This document shows, one piece after another, positions 37,702 to 51,750 of a stretch of DNA of 64,000 nt. The stretch comes from Diphasiastrum complanatum. Taxonomy: Eukaryota > Streptophyta > Lycopodiopsida > Lycopodiales > Lycopodiaceae. Each line of letters starts with the position of its first letter. Position 1 is the stretch's first letter. The stretch lies in the NCBI GenBank assembly GCA_029204225.1, contig CM055104.1, positions 52,320,294-52,384,293 of the forward strand, given 5' to 3'. Both the position numbers and the translations under genes were made by a program. The notes under the pieces are model-generated. The model was not told the origin of the DNA. It worked only from the letters and a program-made list of their open reading frames with translations, and searched no databases.

Positions 37702-40700
37702 GTAGATGAGTACCCAAGAATCTCAATAATCAAAAGCCAAACAATACATATCTCTAACCTCTAATTATAGTCTTCGAAGGAACCCAAATGAATCTTCAAG
37801 GAAACTCCTTGCTTAATGTGAAAAGTAAGGGAGGTAACCCTTTGGAGGAAAACATTGTGCCCATTAGCTTCATGCCCACATATTCATAATGATGGTCCCA
37901 GGAGCACTATAGGTCCTCGACACTCACACAAGATCTATTGCCCTCAATTTGGGCTGAAATGAGAAGCTAAACAATGTAGTCGTTGAAAGACACAAACTAT
38001 AAAACAACATATACTAGGGATGATGACATAAAAGAAAGTCAATGTTGTACACAAGTCGAAAAAGTGCACATGACAAAAAGTTGTTGGACAATAATGATTC
38101 CCAAAGCTGCAACATACCCAAAAAAAATCCATTGAAAGGCAACATAAAAGCCTATCAAGGTAGACAATTGGCCCGAAAATGCCCAATGAAGACCCAAAAA
38201 TTTGTCTTGGATAAGCACACACCAAGCAAGCCATAGGGACCAAAATGATAGAAAGAGGTACCATAAACATTCTAATACCAACTACACAAATCCAATGTTG
38301 CACAGAGAAGAAGACTGTTGCGACATGCAAACTATAAAGTTGTGATTGTGGAACAAGCAATGAACATTGAGACTAATTATGGATAGAAAAGCATCATCAT
38401 GAATGTTATAACATGCAAGGATATCCCAAGGCATTGGGCAACTTGACAGTCCAAGAGTACCAAGAACATGAACCCTAATGTATTCGCATAGCCATCCTAC
38501 CATACCAAGAGCACCATCAGAATATAAAAATGGATAGAACCTTGCCCCCAAACAGATCCAAAACCAATTTGATAGCCCAGGCCTTCCGTTTAGAGACACT
38601 ATCATAAAGCACAGGAGATAGAGAGAAACACCAACCAAATAGCTTCCAAACGATCCCAAGGGACCATGAATGCTTTAGTGTAACAGCAATAAATACTAAA
38701 AACAGTATAGGCCATTAAAAAACTAGTACCACCAACTTTGATTGCCAAATAGAAGTTCATGGCTCAAGCAAAGATGCCACCCATGTACATAGAATCATCA
38801 TGAGAGTAGACCTTACACAATAAATAGACCCATAGGAGCTATGATAGCACATTTAACAACCAGAAGAATGTGTGGAACACTATCATATACCATTATACCA
38901 ACAACAGTTGTAGACATCATATAAAGGTGGAATACAAAAAGGCCAAAGATCAACATCATGACGACTAGAGCATTTCATAGTAGCATCACTAAGGACATGT
39001 AGTTGTGCTATGAGACGTAGAGTCCAGTAGCAATGCTAGAATACGTATAACCACAGTGATCCCAAGCAAGTCATATCAGCCAAGCATTTGCTTGAGATCA
39101 ACAAATCTCTCAAGCAATCCCTAAGGACCAAGACTTAGACCATCAAAGTAAATGCACCACCATGGAGAAACCAAAAATACCACCCAACAACAATAAGTAG
39201 CTTCATAAACGGATGACGAGAACAACACCATAAATATCAGAATAGTCCCAAATCACGTGCAATAACACTTCCCTCAGTGTGTGTATATTTTCCAATAAGG
39301 AGAAATTTACTTGCACAAAAACTATATGAGATGAGATGCAAGAGCCTAAAGCAATAGGTAATGGAATGCGGTTGTATCAAAAACATCAATAACAACTAAG
39401 GAACCATCCAGTTCTAGATATGTATGTATCACATAACACTGAGCATATGTTTTTAGCAAATGTGAAAACCCTAGCAGTGATGAGAATGCAAGCATCTCGT
39501 ATGAAATGTTATGTGGCCCCTCTAAACATACTAGTCCAAGAATGCCAAAACTTAAAAGACAGTATTGTAAGGAATGTCGTTTGTACTGCTACCACAAACA
39601 AGCGTATTGCAAGCTGACTATACAAGTTACAAAGCAAGATAACACGAGAGGATTAAGATCAACACTAAAGCGCCAACACAACTACACATCTACCAGAACA
39701 TTGATAGGCAAAAGCCCAAAAGGGAACACAAGTCATTATGTTTGTTGACGATGAAACATAAACCTTGATCCTTGACAACAGGCTAGAACATCTAAGCTAC
39801 CTCGTGCATGTCCGCTACATGGGAAACATTCTGAAACCAAGCTAACTCCTCTTATTGTGACACCTTTGCTATACTGGAACCTCATGTGCATGACATGTGC
39901 TGGGTGCCCTAAAGCTCTGCTACAACCACACATCATGTGATCCATACTAAACCTACAGCTGCAACATCATGTGACCATCCTGAACCTTTTCAAACTATCC
40001 CTTTTGCTTAGCCCAATGTTCATAACATTATCTCTATAGCACTCAACACATTGCAAAATGCCTAACCAAGTATTGTACTTTACTTGCAAGCTATCAAACA
40101 CTGCCAATAAAGGCATATTGTATAAAATATCGTACCAACATGAACTTTCATCATGAAAAAATCGAAGTAACTTTCTTGTAATTTCACAAGGAGTTTGTTG
40201 GACCAACCATCTAACAAGTCAAAGGGACTCATGTCTAGTGTTGTAAGGGACACTGGGTAATATCACATAAGGAGCGCAGTGTCTAAAAGCTTCTATGTTT
40301 CATGCCTATGTGTCAGTGAAGTGGCATGAGTCACTAGCTGATTTGCATGGGCCACGTGTAGTTGAAGATGGGTCAAGATTAGATGGGGATTTAGGTGTGA
40401 GCATTTGAAGGCATGTCTCATTCATTCTAATGCAAAGGTTGGTTAGGCAATAGACTTTCTTCTACGTTACTACAATGTGATTTTAAAAACAGATCAATTA
40501 AAGTAGAAGTTTTGCATCTTGATTGTGTTCTATGGTAGTTAGTGTATGGTAGATATTGGCATCTCCAGAATCCTGATAATAGCTCATATAAATGTGTTAA
40601 ATAACTACTTTAGCTAGTGAAGGACAAAGGGTAGGTGCTAGGGGACCATGATCTAAGACACTTGTCTCTTTAAAGTCCTAATTGCAGCTTAGGAATTAGA

Positions 40701-43700
40701 TAGTATTGATGGCTCTATGACTCAAGAATAGAACAAGCCTGAATGAATCCAACTCATACGTGTGAAAATTGAATCTAGAATGAAGAACTTGGGAAAGGTA
40801 AATTGGAACAATACTAAAAAGGCACTGTTTAAAAAAAAAATCTCATCTGTAGGAACTTTTAAGTGTAAGGGGGTGACATAATATTTCCCTATTGGATATA
40901 ACTAGAAGACTTTTTGGGTCCATGCCCATGCTACCAAAGATAGCACCTTGGTATGAATTTAGCTAGGCTCAAAGTCATATGAGCATGCTAAGTCTAGGAG
41001 AAAATGGATTCTTGGAAAAGCACTTCCAAGAGGATTCTGGACTAGGGTCAAACAAATTATGCGAAGCATCCTCGCATGTGTGCATTTGCAAGTTCTTTAC
41101 TATGGGATCGGGCTCCTAGGTGTGAAGGTCTCAAGCTTAGGTAGCTCTAGGACTATCAATTTCTAAAACCTACAATCTACAAACTACTTCTTGTCACAAA
41201 GGCAAATGAACTTCAAATGGTATGTAAGCCTTTCATAGTTAATTTCACCCCAACTAGCTACTTTGCAAGCTCTTCAACCAAAACATAAAAAAAGAAATTA
41301 ACAATTATTTATTTAGTCATTCCAATTTAATATTCTTTAAAAAAACCTGTTCTAAAACGAGCATTCCACACATTCCAAAGTGCAATGCAACTATGGATCA
41401 AACCCCACTTAACCCACAGGCATTGGACTTTATCATAGAACCTAATTTCAAATGTTAAGTGGCAAAAATACTATGATTGCAAAATATTGATTCCAAAAGA
41501 TACCCAACTTCAAAAAAAGGTGATATGAGAATAGATAGACCCATTGAACAGCAATTACCTTAAAGGAGATAAGAGATCCACAAACGTTTCCTCCACAGAC
41601 AACACAAGATGTTTTGAGTACAGATTGTCCTTGACCAACCAGGCCAACTCCTCAACCTACATTAACCATGTTGTAAAAAACTTGTTCATGAAACTTCTTT
41701 CACATATACAATTGAATCCTAACTACACAATCTTCATCAAATAAAGGTACTCCAAAAGTTGAATGAAAAGGATAAATAGAGAAGATAATGATTAGCAACT
41801 TGACATCATTGCTAGCAATAAAATGATCTACCACAAAAAATACTACTATGCTCATCAATGATTGACTTTTACTGTTCTCAACAATTAGACCTACTCACCT
41901 TGTTATCACCAACTTGCATGTTGTACTTTACCATAGCAACTGCATAGTTTAACAATTTATATAGAAAATTGTCAAGCATAACCAGAATCCTTAACACAAA
42001 AAAAAAAACTTCAAACAACCGTTTAGCATAACTGCAAAAGCACAAATATTAGAAAACATAATCTATTAAAATACCATCTTTGGTTTTTCCAAAATTCTCA
42101 CCTAGAATACAATGAGATATATTTCTAGCGTGAAGCGAAATATTTCAACAAGCTTTGTAGGATTGTAACCTGCCTCACAAAAAGGTATCAAAATACACTT
42201 TAGCTCTAGTAAACACTTGAAGTATAAAAGTTGAAATTTTGTTTTCAAAAGTAACCCGGCTAATAGATACATCCATAATTCTTTAATCATAAACTCAAAA
42301 AAACTAAATTACTCAAAGAGACTTTAGGTCTACATTTATGCATGTACTAGAACAAAACAAACTACAAAAATAAGGAAATTGTCAAATCATGCCACATAGG
42401 TCCATTGATACTCTACTAGCAAACATCTGAAACAAACAAACTTATCTAACATTTTCAAACATAGTGATTTCATCCATGAGTCAATTATAGCTTGATTTGA
42501 AGCCTTGTTGATCACAAGCCTTCCACTAACAATAATTGTAGACTCTTCTTCAATGAAACTCTTAACTTTAAAATATCACTTTTGAAAGAGCATAAAGAGC
42601 AACATCCTTGCCAAATAAAATAGTAAGGCATGTTGAAACTTGATAATAACATTGGCTATAATCATTTAAAAAATTGGCTCATTGAATATAACTCCATAGT
42701 TTATGATTTCAAAACTTGCTTAAAAGTCCTTGGCCTTGATTGTTGCAATACAATGGTTTTCAAAACATTTCCAACCTAGAAAAAAGCCAAAAGAAAGGAG
42801 ACACCGATTAGAAACGTTCAAAGGAGATAAACAAAATCAAAAATGTCATCTCACAAAAGTACACTGGTGCAAGATATTTATGGTAGTGCATGTAGAAGAC
42901 ATGAAGAAAATGACTTCCGATTCAAGAAAGAGAACTTATGTTAATATAGAGTACAAAATAGGGTTGGAAATTGTAAAAAAAAAAGGTCAAATTTGGCCTT
43001 CAAATAGGCTATTGGCCTTATATTATAGACAAAATGTGTTTCCCCTTTCCCAATATATTGACCTCATGGCATTTTCATGGTTGGAAAAATAAGAGCTGGA
43101 GAAACAAGTCTACCCATGAAGATATATGCGGAAAACGTGTTTACTCATACCTATGAATTGTACGAATATGGACTTAAGATGTAAGGCCTATATTCCGCCA
43201 CAGTTCTTGTTGAGGCTTGGAATAGGAAATTTCCTTAAGAATGTGATAGGCAGTTACTATATATTGATGTCATGTCTAGGATAACATCTTCAACCCTATG
43301 GAACTGCAGTGATATGCTCGCCGGAGCGAATTTCGCCAATAAATATTCACCCTGCTGTGAATATTGATTGAGTCAGGCCCAAAGTGCTCGCAGGTGTGGA
43401 AGCTTTTGTTTAAGCTCATTCCGTCAGGGCTTCAACTCCAAAAAGCCACACTCAGGAGGGCATACGAGAGAACAAAAACTGATCAAGCAAAGAAGTCCAG
43501 AAACATACTAGAGAATCAAGATGCCTAAAGCTTTGCTTGCTTATGCAGAACCCAGGATTACAGAGGTAGAGACTAGAATTTCAGTAGCTTGATTCAGAAG
43601 CGTGCATCTACGTCCCTCATCTACGACTCACGACCATAAACATGCAAAAGGTCCAATTTTCAAACCCTAGTTGGCTGGCAGCTTGGCAAAACAATGCACG

Positions 43701-43920
43701 GGTACCGAAACCGCTCAGCTATGGATGATCAGCGGGGAAGATACAGATACAGAGTGCCCACTACTGAGGTTACAAAGCTCGTAATTTACCAGCCTCTTTC
43801 GGAACAATTTGAGTGTGAAGAGCTGAGGACTTGCAGCTTCCAAGCATAGAAATACAATTACAGCTTTGAATTCGCAACCAAAGCATCATCCGGAACTAAA
43901 CCTAACCCTAAAACTAACAA
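37702..43920. other. No gene recognised
   Basis: Six kilobases without a supportable gene. The longest ORFs (37944-38360 and 38282-38659, - strand) are rich in Phe, Leu and Cys, overlap others in several frames, and have no domain I know. The region is AT-rich with scattered A-runs. Confidence 0.4.
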
Positions 43921-44042
43921 ACTGGGTTATAGAATACCAGCTTCGCACTCCAAATGTCGCAAGTATGGCTTAGCTTTCACTGCTCGCAGCCCAAACATCC
44001 GCCGATCCTTGCTATCACGCAATACCATCGCACAAATCTCTT

Positions 44043-44045
44043 CAC

Positions 44046-44103
<58 letters not shown>

Positions 44104-44298
44104 AAACAAGGGAATATAAATATACGTCTGTATATATACGCGTCTCAGTAGTATATATATATATATACACACACGTGTGTATTTACATACATTTATGTGT
44201 GTGTATCTATATATATATATATATATATATATACCCGTCTCAGTAGTATATATATATATACACACACGTGTGTATTTACATACGTTTATGTGTGTGTA

Positions 44299-44333
<35 letters not shown>

Positions 44334-44344
44334 GCGTCTCAGTA

Positions 44345-44377
<33 letters not shown>

Positions 44378-44431
44378 TGTGTATTTACATACGTTTATGT
44401 GTGTGTATATATATATATATATGTATCTAGA
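44043..44431. repeat. Compound microsatellite and 95-99-bp minisatellite
   Basis: (CT)n from about 44050 to 44081, then (CA)n to about 44103, then a larger unit in three copies. Each copy starts at CGTCTCAGTA (44141, 44236, 44335) and contains (TA)n, the palindrome ACACACACGTGTGT, and TACATA(C/T)(G/A)TTTATGTGTGTGTA. ORFs here are translations of the repeat. Confidence 0.95.
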
Positions 44432-44459
44432 TATATAAACTGGGCTTTCACCTTGGGAG

Positions 44460-47400
44460 TCCGCACACACGTGGACCAGACCAAGGAATAATGCTAGAGA
44501 GAAACGGGCCTTCCCTACCCAATGCCGAAAGTTTAATTTTTGTTTTTAAGTTCCTTGTTTTTTTTTTTTGTTTTGGAACGGACAAAATGTTTGTGTGGAC
44601 AACCAATGATTGGTTGTAGTATATAGCAAGTGCAATTTCTAGTGTGGTGTATGGCACTCAGTCATTGGTTGTTCATTTGAACATTATGTCATAAGATTTT
44701 ATGCTTAGGTGTTAATTTTCATGGGTTGTTAGCACCAAAAGTTCTTTAGATTTTGGTGTATATATTGTGTATAAATTTGTGCTAGTGCTTGAAAATTATA
44801 CATGAAATGTGTTAGATATTCTTTTTTGTGCATAGTTATTGAAAGTGTGCATACAAAGATGCATATTAGGCCTTGAAGTACACCCATCATGTGTAAACAT
44901 GTCAACATCAACGAGGGTCAAAGGTTGAGATGTCCTCCGCGTGCTAGAGTAGGGAATCAGAGGCCCAAAGCCAAGACCATTGGAGACCATTTGCCCAATA
45001 TTGTAATAGATCTATGTATTGACTCACAAATGGTGCAACTTATGTGATCATGTACCTTCAATAACAATCAATTTTGTAGCGAAAGTATACTTGTCAAATT
45101 CGGGTACTAATTTTAGAATTGATAACCGTTGGTTATGACCAAGTTAATGTCATACCAGCTGAACACCTATAAGGGATCACATGTAGCCTCTTTCACTCAT
45201 TTGTGGTTCAAACAAAATTTTATAGCATACATCATGTCATATGTCTAGCTTATGATGGACATTGTCGAGTCCATCATGTCATATGTCTAGCTTATGATGG
45301 ACATTGCCGAGTTATTATAAGTGTTACTATTATCAGTTGGCGTGTTACTATTATCATTGGTCAAGCTAATAAGTATGAGGTATGATCATATAATTATAAA
45401 CATTTGGTAATTTTTCACGCTTGAGGTCATGCTAGCTAACATTAAAAGCTTCATAAAATGTCGCTAAATTCGTTAGATTAGGATAATTACTTTGAACTTT
45501 AGATTATATTATTGGTGCCCAACTATCCATAATTAACTGTTGGGATTTGCCCATTTGTCCAACTTAAAATATTATATTAAACTATGTTGCCCAACCTTGA
45601 ACCTAAAAATAACAATCAATTGAGCAAAGATATGCCCAATGGTATATGTAGTTACGAAACATCTTTGACATGTAGATTATTCGCTTGTACACATAGTAAG
45701 GTCATAATTAATTTAAACAATTATGTGTAAAGAGTTCATCTAGTCACTTATCAAGATCTAGTGGTTTGTATTGTGATCAGCAGTGATACCCTGATTTTCC
45801 TTTAGAAGGTGCCTCCACTCTTTAACATGTAACCGAAAGGAAGAGTTTGAAGGTGTTTGAAACTAACATCCTTGCCACGTTGTTATTTTAAGCACTCCAT
45901 GTTTGACATCTATAAAGAGCTTTAGATTGTTCCTCATGGCTTCCTCTATTCCTTATATAGATCTATTTGAATTATATGTACATCAATCTTGATGGCAAGC
46001 ATCTACCTATGTTGGCAAAAAGGGCTTACTCAACTTGGACAAATGGTGTGAATCAAAGAAACTTTATTTTCTACTTTGAGAGTTGGGTGGTGTTCCACAT
46101 GTCACACAATAGACGAATTGCCAAGTTTTGTGGGTAGGAGATAAGCTCAAATCTCACCATTTCAACCTTTCACATACCAAACCCTTCTTTTTCTTGAGAA
46201 CAATGCTAGGCTTCTTCCTCTACCCTCATGTCATGGTAGTGAGTAATCTACCAATTATTCATTGAGCATAAAGTTTTTATTATACAATCATCAATAATCT
46301 TTTGGTTTGAGATGCAAAAAAGACTTATTGATCATGGTTGTAAGGCGCTTAGGCAATTGCAATCAATAGAATCTCACTCTTTTGTCAGAAGACTTAATTA
46401 GGCACATGAAAGTATTGACTCTCTTTTTTTAACATAAAGTACAAAATTTACTATGTACATATGTGAAGTCCCCTACATATATGTTCCTTACACAAGCCCA
46501 ACTAGGCAATCAAACAATAGGTATTAGGACAAGTGTCACCAACCCCACTAGAGAAAATTCGTGCTAGGCATCTTTAAGATATATCACTCTTCTACACAAT
46601 CTCACTTTTGCTTCCTTTTTCAGAAAATTAAACGACATAAGACCACATCTAATCTTGTATACAAATTGAATTAACTCACCTTGAAATAAAACCCTTTCAT
46701 AAAACTGAACAGTAAGGACTCCAATAACACGATCTTAGACAGCATGGATATGCGTAAGAGTCGTAGTTTCTACTAAAGGATTAGAATGGTACGGCTCTGT
46801 CCTGATACCTAGTATAAACATTGGTAGTCTCTTACTAGGTATTAATCACGTCTTTCCTACACAACGTCCTTATGCCATGGTTGTTATGTTATTCATATAT
46901 AACAATTATGGAAACACTTAACCTTACCCGTTTTAGTGTTACTTTAGACTCTTGGTGAGATACAACTGGAAAGCATAGATATGCTTAGGAGTATGGACAG
47001 CAGTGCGTGACATACCTTACTCTCTAAGAGTAACTTGGGTTAGTATAGCATGGATTTGCTCTGACACCAACACACGTGTCCACACCAAGTCTTTTCTAAG
47101 TAAAACTTTAACGATTAAAACTTTTCATACTCTTCTATGTTTAAAACGAACTGATATGGATCAATTGCCCGTAAGTAGCATGGCACTCGCCCTGATACGG
47201 TGATATAATGGCTTGGCCTATCGCTAAAACATCGTTTGTTTGGGAAGACTGGACTATGTTTTTGTTATTCAAAGCTGTTAAGTAGTATAACTTCTTTTGG
47301 ACATGAATAACAACTGATGCTTAGTTATGAGACATGTCTTTCTCACTAAACTAACTTGGGTGGTTTTGTTTTGTGGGATGGTGGCAGGTATCAACTGGTG

Positions 47401-47690
47401 GACGTCTTGAAAGTGGTTATGCTTTATGGTGCTTTATAGTACTGTATTTTATTTTTCAGTTGTACTTTACCTTGTTAGATTATGAATAAAGGCTTTAAAA
47501 GATTTTAGTCTTGCTTTGTCAAGAAGAACTAAGTGCAGTCTTGTATCTCTCTATGCATCCTAGTGGTGTAAATCCAACTATTCCTTGGTTGGGAAAGTGT
47601 TGAAATCTTTATCTTTTATCTGATTTATAAACTAACAAAGGTCTTTTCTAATGGTTTAGTCCACATGATGGTTTCAAGAAGCTGCCTCTT
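44460..47690. other. No gene recognised
   Basis: AT-rich sequence with no supported ORF. It contains a 42-bp direct duplication at 45230-45313. At 47055-47070, GCTCTGACACCAA resembles, with one mismatch, a reversed primer-binding site, but no LTR could be defined around it. Confidence 0.4.
45230..45313. repeat. 42-bp direct tandem duplication
   Basis: CATCATGTCATATGTCTAGC starts at 45230 and again at 45272. The two 42-bp copies are almost identical. Confidence 0.92.
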
Positions 47691-47694
47691 TGAG

Positions 47695-48404
47695 TTATGG
47701 GGAGCCCATGCCTCCACCTAACCATTTTGTTCAAACAATTATTTGTTGTATGAAAAAGGCCGTTGAGATGCATAAATTTATCATTAACACTGATAGGGCT
47801 ACTTGTTCTTTTGCTGACCTGAGGATAAGATTTTTTGCCTGATTAATTTGAGACTGTTGACTGGGTAAAGATTTATCTTGAGTTTGTTAAGAAGAAACAG
47901 CCGTTGAGCCTTGTGGAAAATCTTTATAGTCGTCTTAATGATTTTGTTGAAAAGTTCGAAGAAGAAGAAAAGTTCTGCAATTCACACATTAGAAAAGTGT
48001 TCATGTGCTTGGAAAATGAAAACGGTATTGTTGTTACTACCCCTTCTGCTTCTGATGCTCCTTTATCTCCGCACCCTCTTGTCTTTACTGATGACCTTGA
48101 TGAAGACAATGCCTCTCAACTTGAGATCTTCTCTCAAGACATTTGCAATATTGGTGACCTTTTCTCTTATGATTTCTACCAATCCAAAAGTTGCCAAGTC
48201 CCTTTTGTTCCTGCTAGAGTCATTGAGTACAATTCCACTCTCACATCTTACAAATTATGGAGTCTTTCTTCTGTTTATTTCCTTGCACCTATTCCTATCG
48301 ACCTTTGGATTTTGATGACTCATCTGACAAAAAAAGAAATACAAGTCTACAAATTGGCCGCACTACATAAGAGTCCTTCACTTGAGACCCCCGAGAGTAC
48401 GTAA
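47695..48404 (+). pseudogene. Unidentified broken ORF of about 230 codons
   Basis: An open frame from 47842 to TAA at 48402-48404 (about 187 codons) reads VDWVKIYLEFVKKKQPLSLV, then a coiled-coil-like acidic/basic stretch (LNDFVEKFEEEEKF), then a Ser/Pro and Asp-rich segment (PLVFTDDLDEDNAS). Just upstream, 47695-47830 is open in another frame (PPPNHFVQTIICCMKKAVEM) and could be the same coding region after a frameshift or across a short intron. There is no clear ATG at the start. I recognise no family. It may be a fragment of a host gene or an accessory ORF of a retroelement; Copia sequence begins immediately to the right on the other strand. Confidence 0.35.
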
Positions 48405-48442
48405 AGATTTATGACTCTAGTGCATGTAGTCAGAGTAGTATC

Positions 48443-49698
48443 TTATTCGGATATTGTACACTGCTCAGATGAGAAAGTAACTGTGTAGCCCTCATCAGTT
48501 ATCTTAGAGACTGATAACAGGTTCTTTGATAGTTGAGGAATGTGAAGGATGTTGGGAACACAAATAGATAAATCGTTGTTGAATGTGATCTTGACTGTCC
48601 CTTTGCCTTCCATGTGTATGGTGCTTGAATCTCCGAGGTAGATGAATTGATCTCTGTTGTAAGCTGCATACTCGGTAAACCATTCCTTGAGAGAGTTCAT
48701 GTGTTGGGTAGCGCCGCTGTCCAGGTACCAGCTATCATAGTCTTCGTTGTTGTTGTTGTAAGCCATTAAAAAATGTGTATCTTGCTCCTTGAATTCCGCC
48801 GCGTTGGAGGAGTCTGGCTGCTGCTGTTGTTGCTTCTTCGCCTCATTGTAGATCCAGATACGACACTCCTTGATGTCGTTATTGGCTCTCTTGCAATATC
48901 GACAAAAAAGCTTCTTTCATGATCCACTATTCTCACCTTGAGTATGAGGATTCTGCTATTGCTACTGCACTTGATTCTTGCCCTTGGAGTAGCCTTTCTT
49001 CTTGGTGTATAGAGCCATGGATTTGTCTTTGATAGACAGACTGCTAGTCTTTCTCCGCATTTCTTCTTGAAGTAGGTGACCAATCACCTTTTGAAGAGTG
49101 AGGTTGGGTTGTGTGGAGATCATCCCCACAAAGTGTTCATACGACTTTGGAAGAGAAGAAAGCAAGGTCATGACGACATCGTCATCTTGAATAGAACATC
49201 CTACAGTTGATAACTGATCTAATAAAGACTTGACACTGTTGATGTGAGAAGGGATGGCAGTAGAATCAGACATGCTAAGAGTAAAGAACTTTCTTCTAAG
49301 ATGTAATCTAGTGGTTACATCATGAGTCTCATAGAGATTTGATAACAAATCTAATGCATCCTTAAAGGTTTTGCATGTGGTAACGTGAGATATTTGGGAG
49401 TCGGCTAGATTGAGTGTGATACATACTAAGGCCTTCTAATCTTTGATCTTCCATGCCTTTGCTTGATCACCATCTTCTGGTTTCAGGTCAGCACCTTCTA
49501 CTACATCCCAAAGATCTCTATCTATCAACATCATCCGGAGTTTTAACTTCTAGATGGAGAAGTTAGAACCATTGAACTTGTCAATGATTCTAGCCTCGTT
49601 GGATGATGACGAAGAGCTACATATATGAGACATACTAACAGTAATACAAATAGAACACACTTAATCTCTCGGTTTATATGAGCTATGCTTTGATACCA
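48443..49698 (-). mobile_element. Copia fragment C: PBS, gag and protease
   Basis: Reading on the - strand: a PBS TGGTATCAAAGC at 49698-49687, gag ATG at 49633, the gag start IIDKFNGSNFSI followed by a TAG where Trp is expected, a gag core at 49348-48962 (RLHLRRKFFTLSMSDSTAIP, MTLLSSLPKSYEHFVGMIST), a degraded zinc knuckle (CRYCKRANNDIKEC, with the His lost) near 48900, then protease with WYLDSGATQHM (about 48710-48742) ending near 48443. Several frameshifts are present. Integrase and RT are absent. The 5' LTR must lie above 49699 but its far end was not found. Confidence 0.85.
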
Positions 49699-49699
49699 A

Positions 49700-51180
49700 T
49701 CTGATGGGACAAGGGAGATAGAAGAACACGAATGGAGAAAAGAGCAAGAATATTGTGGAACAGCTCTCCCATTATAATCAGTTGCTAGATGCAAAAATAG
49801 TCTAATAGAAAGCTTATGCTAAATATAATCAAAGATTTAAGTGTTATAATTGCCCAACAGGAACTTGAAAATTAATTCATACTCACAAAAACAAGAGTAC
49901 AGACCACCGAAGATATTAGAAATGGTTTGTGTATGGTATTACTAAAAAATGGATTCAATCTGAAGTTTAGTTCTGAAATAAATTGAAATACCAGTGTGAT
50001 AGTGCAAGTTCCTCAAGCGTCAAAGACAGCCATCGTCTGATCAAAAATTGAGGAGTCGTAGACGTCCGTGTTATGATCAGAGTGAGTAAACAAGCACGAT
50101 CAAACAACGATAGAGTGCATTCAATCACGACAAATATTCATCTACATTATACACAGGTAGAAAAACATGCTGCTGTTATATTACACTGAAGCACAACAGT
50201 GACAATTACAACCAGAATGACGGCGCAACTAGGAGGCTCAAAATCATTCGTCTCATGGACGGAGTATCTCAAGAAATTTGTGTTGGGATGATCTATTTAT
50301 AGATTGCATCCATGTATTAACTACATTAAATGTTTGTCATCTAATTAGGTACGCCATTGTACTTGGAAGTATATGGCTTTTGTGACAACTGTACATAGTG
50401 TATACTGTCAACGACTTAGGAATGTTGAGGCGGTCGAGGACGCTGCAAATTCTCTCACTTTGTATTTTACATGAAGTGGCTTTCTCTCACTTTGCAAATT
50501 TTGGGAAGTGGCTGAGAACATCCCTCGTTCAAAATAGACGACCTTCGACATTTTCTCCCTCTTCGGGATTTTGCGAAAAAGCTGAAGGTGCCCTTAAAAA
50601 GGCGAAGGTGCCTTTAACAGTTTAACTCATGAAAATAGATGACCTTCGAAAATTTTCTCTCTCTTCGCATTTTTCGGAAAAATGCAAAAAGCTGAAGGTG
50701 TTAAAAACAGTTAAACTTTTAAACTATGCATAAGTTGACTTCTTCAAAATTATTGAACGAAAGAAGCCAAAAGTAAGTGTCGCATTTTTTGGGAAAGTGC
50801 AAAAAATGCAAGTTGTGCGAACTTAGTGTATTTCTGCAGACTGTTGAAAAAGTAATGTAAATCTGCAGACTTGTTCTAAATGCAAGTTTGTGGAAGTCCT
50901 TGAAGATGGCCAAGTCTTCAATGACTTCAAGTAATTGAACTTAATATCTGAACTTGAAATTATGATAGGATTGGTTACCCTTTGCTGGAGATCAACCGAA
51001 AGCCCATTCTAGACGTTCTTCAAACAAATCGGCTGTCTAAGTTTGTGATTCTTGCAGGTATCAGATGAGCAGACTTTGAACCCAAAATAGGTTTCAATTG
51101 ACCCTAGATCAATGATCAATAAACGTGCAGGAAGAATCATGAAATAGAAATTAGTCATTCACCAAGGAGACAACTGTGGG
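49700..51180. other. Possible LTR of Copia C and non-coding flank
   Basis: No coding sequence. The part next to 49699 is expected to be the LTR of Copia fragment C, but no second copy exists in the window to fix its limits. A 101-bp tandem duplication lies at 50531-50720. Confidence 0.4.
50531..50720. repeat. 101-bp imperfect tandem duplication with CCTTCG words
   Basis: AAAATAGACGACCTTCGACA (50531) recurs as AAAATAGATGACCTTCGAAA (50632). Both are followed by TTTTCTC-C/T-CTCTTCG, a second TTTTGCGAAAAA-type stretch and AAGCTGAAGGTG. Confidence 0.8.
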
Positions 51181-51199
51181 TTTAATTCCAACAACAATG

Positions 51200-51750
51200 G
51201 CAAGTGCTTTGCCATCCTTTGCTTCCCATGCTGGGAGCAATTCAGGTTCTGTCGGTTCCAACAACAAGCACATAGTGTTACAACCAGTCACTCAAATCAA
51301 CAACAAGAAGAAGATGAAGCAGCTTTCATGACCAAAGTAGGAGAACAACATGATATCGATTCCTAGTATCTAGATTCCGGAGCCACTCAACACATGACTC
51401 ACCATCACGACTGGTTCAAAGACTATAAGTCATTCACCCACACTCAAGATGTGCAACTTGGAGACAACTCATCACATTCAATCGAAGGTGAAGGAATAGT
51501 CAGAGGTGAATTCAAAAGAGGTGAAGTCAAGTTGTTGTCTAACGTTCTCCACGTTCCAAATCTGACCAAGAATCTGCTCTCAACTAGCAAAATCATGGAT
51601 TCAGATCATAGGGTCGAATTCGATATAGAAGGCTACACAATTCTTGACAAATCCCAAAAGGTTCTAGCCTTCGAAAGAAGAAGCGGCTATCTTTACAAAC
51701 TCAGCCATTGCTACTCTTCTAACAGTCAAGCTTTTCACACAGCTACTTAT
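51200..51750 (+). mobile_element. Copia fragment D: gag end and protease
   Basis: The frame carries EEDEAAFMTKVGEQHDIDS, a TAG at 51364 where Trp is expected, and YLDSGATQHMTHH with the active site at 51373. The open part continues through VLHVPNLTKNLLSTSKIMDS and the start of the pre-integrase region (RSGYLYKLSH). It breaks off near 51750. Confidence 0.82.

Noticed and set aside
37944..38659. Two - strand ORFs of 138 and 125 codons rich in Phe, Leu and Cys
   Set aside because: Overlapping frames are also open, there is no domain, and the composition reflects A-rich DNA on the + strand. Not supported as genes.
43927..44491. ORFs of Tyr/Ile repeats up to 149 codons
   Set aside because: Pure product of the TA/CA microsatellite.
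47055..47071. Reversed primer-binding-site-like GCTCTGACACCAA
   Set aside because: One mismatch in the core, no LTR end beside it and no gag found in the expected direction.
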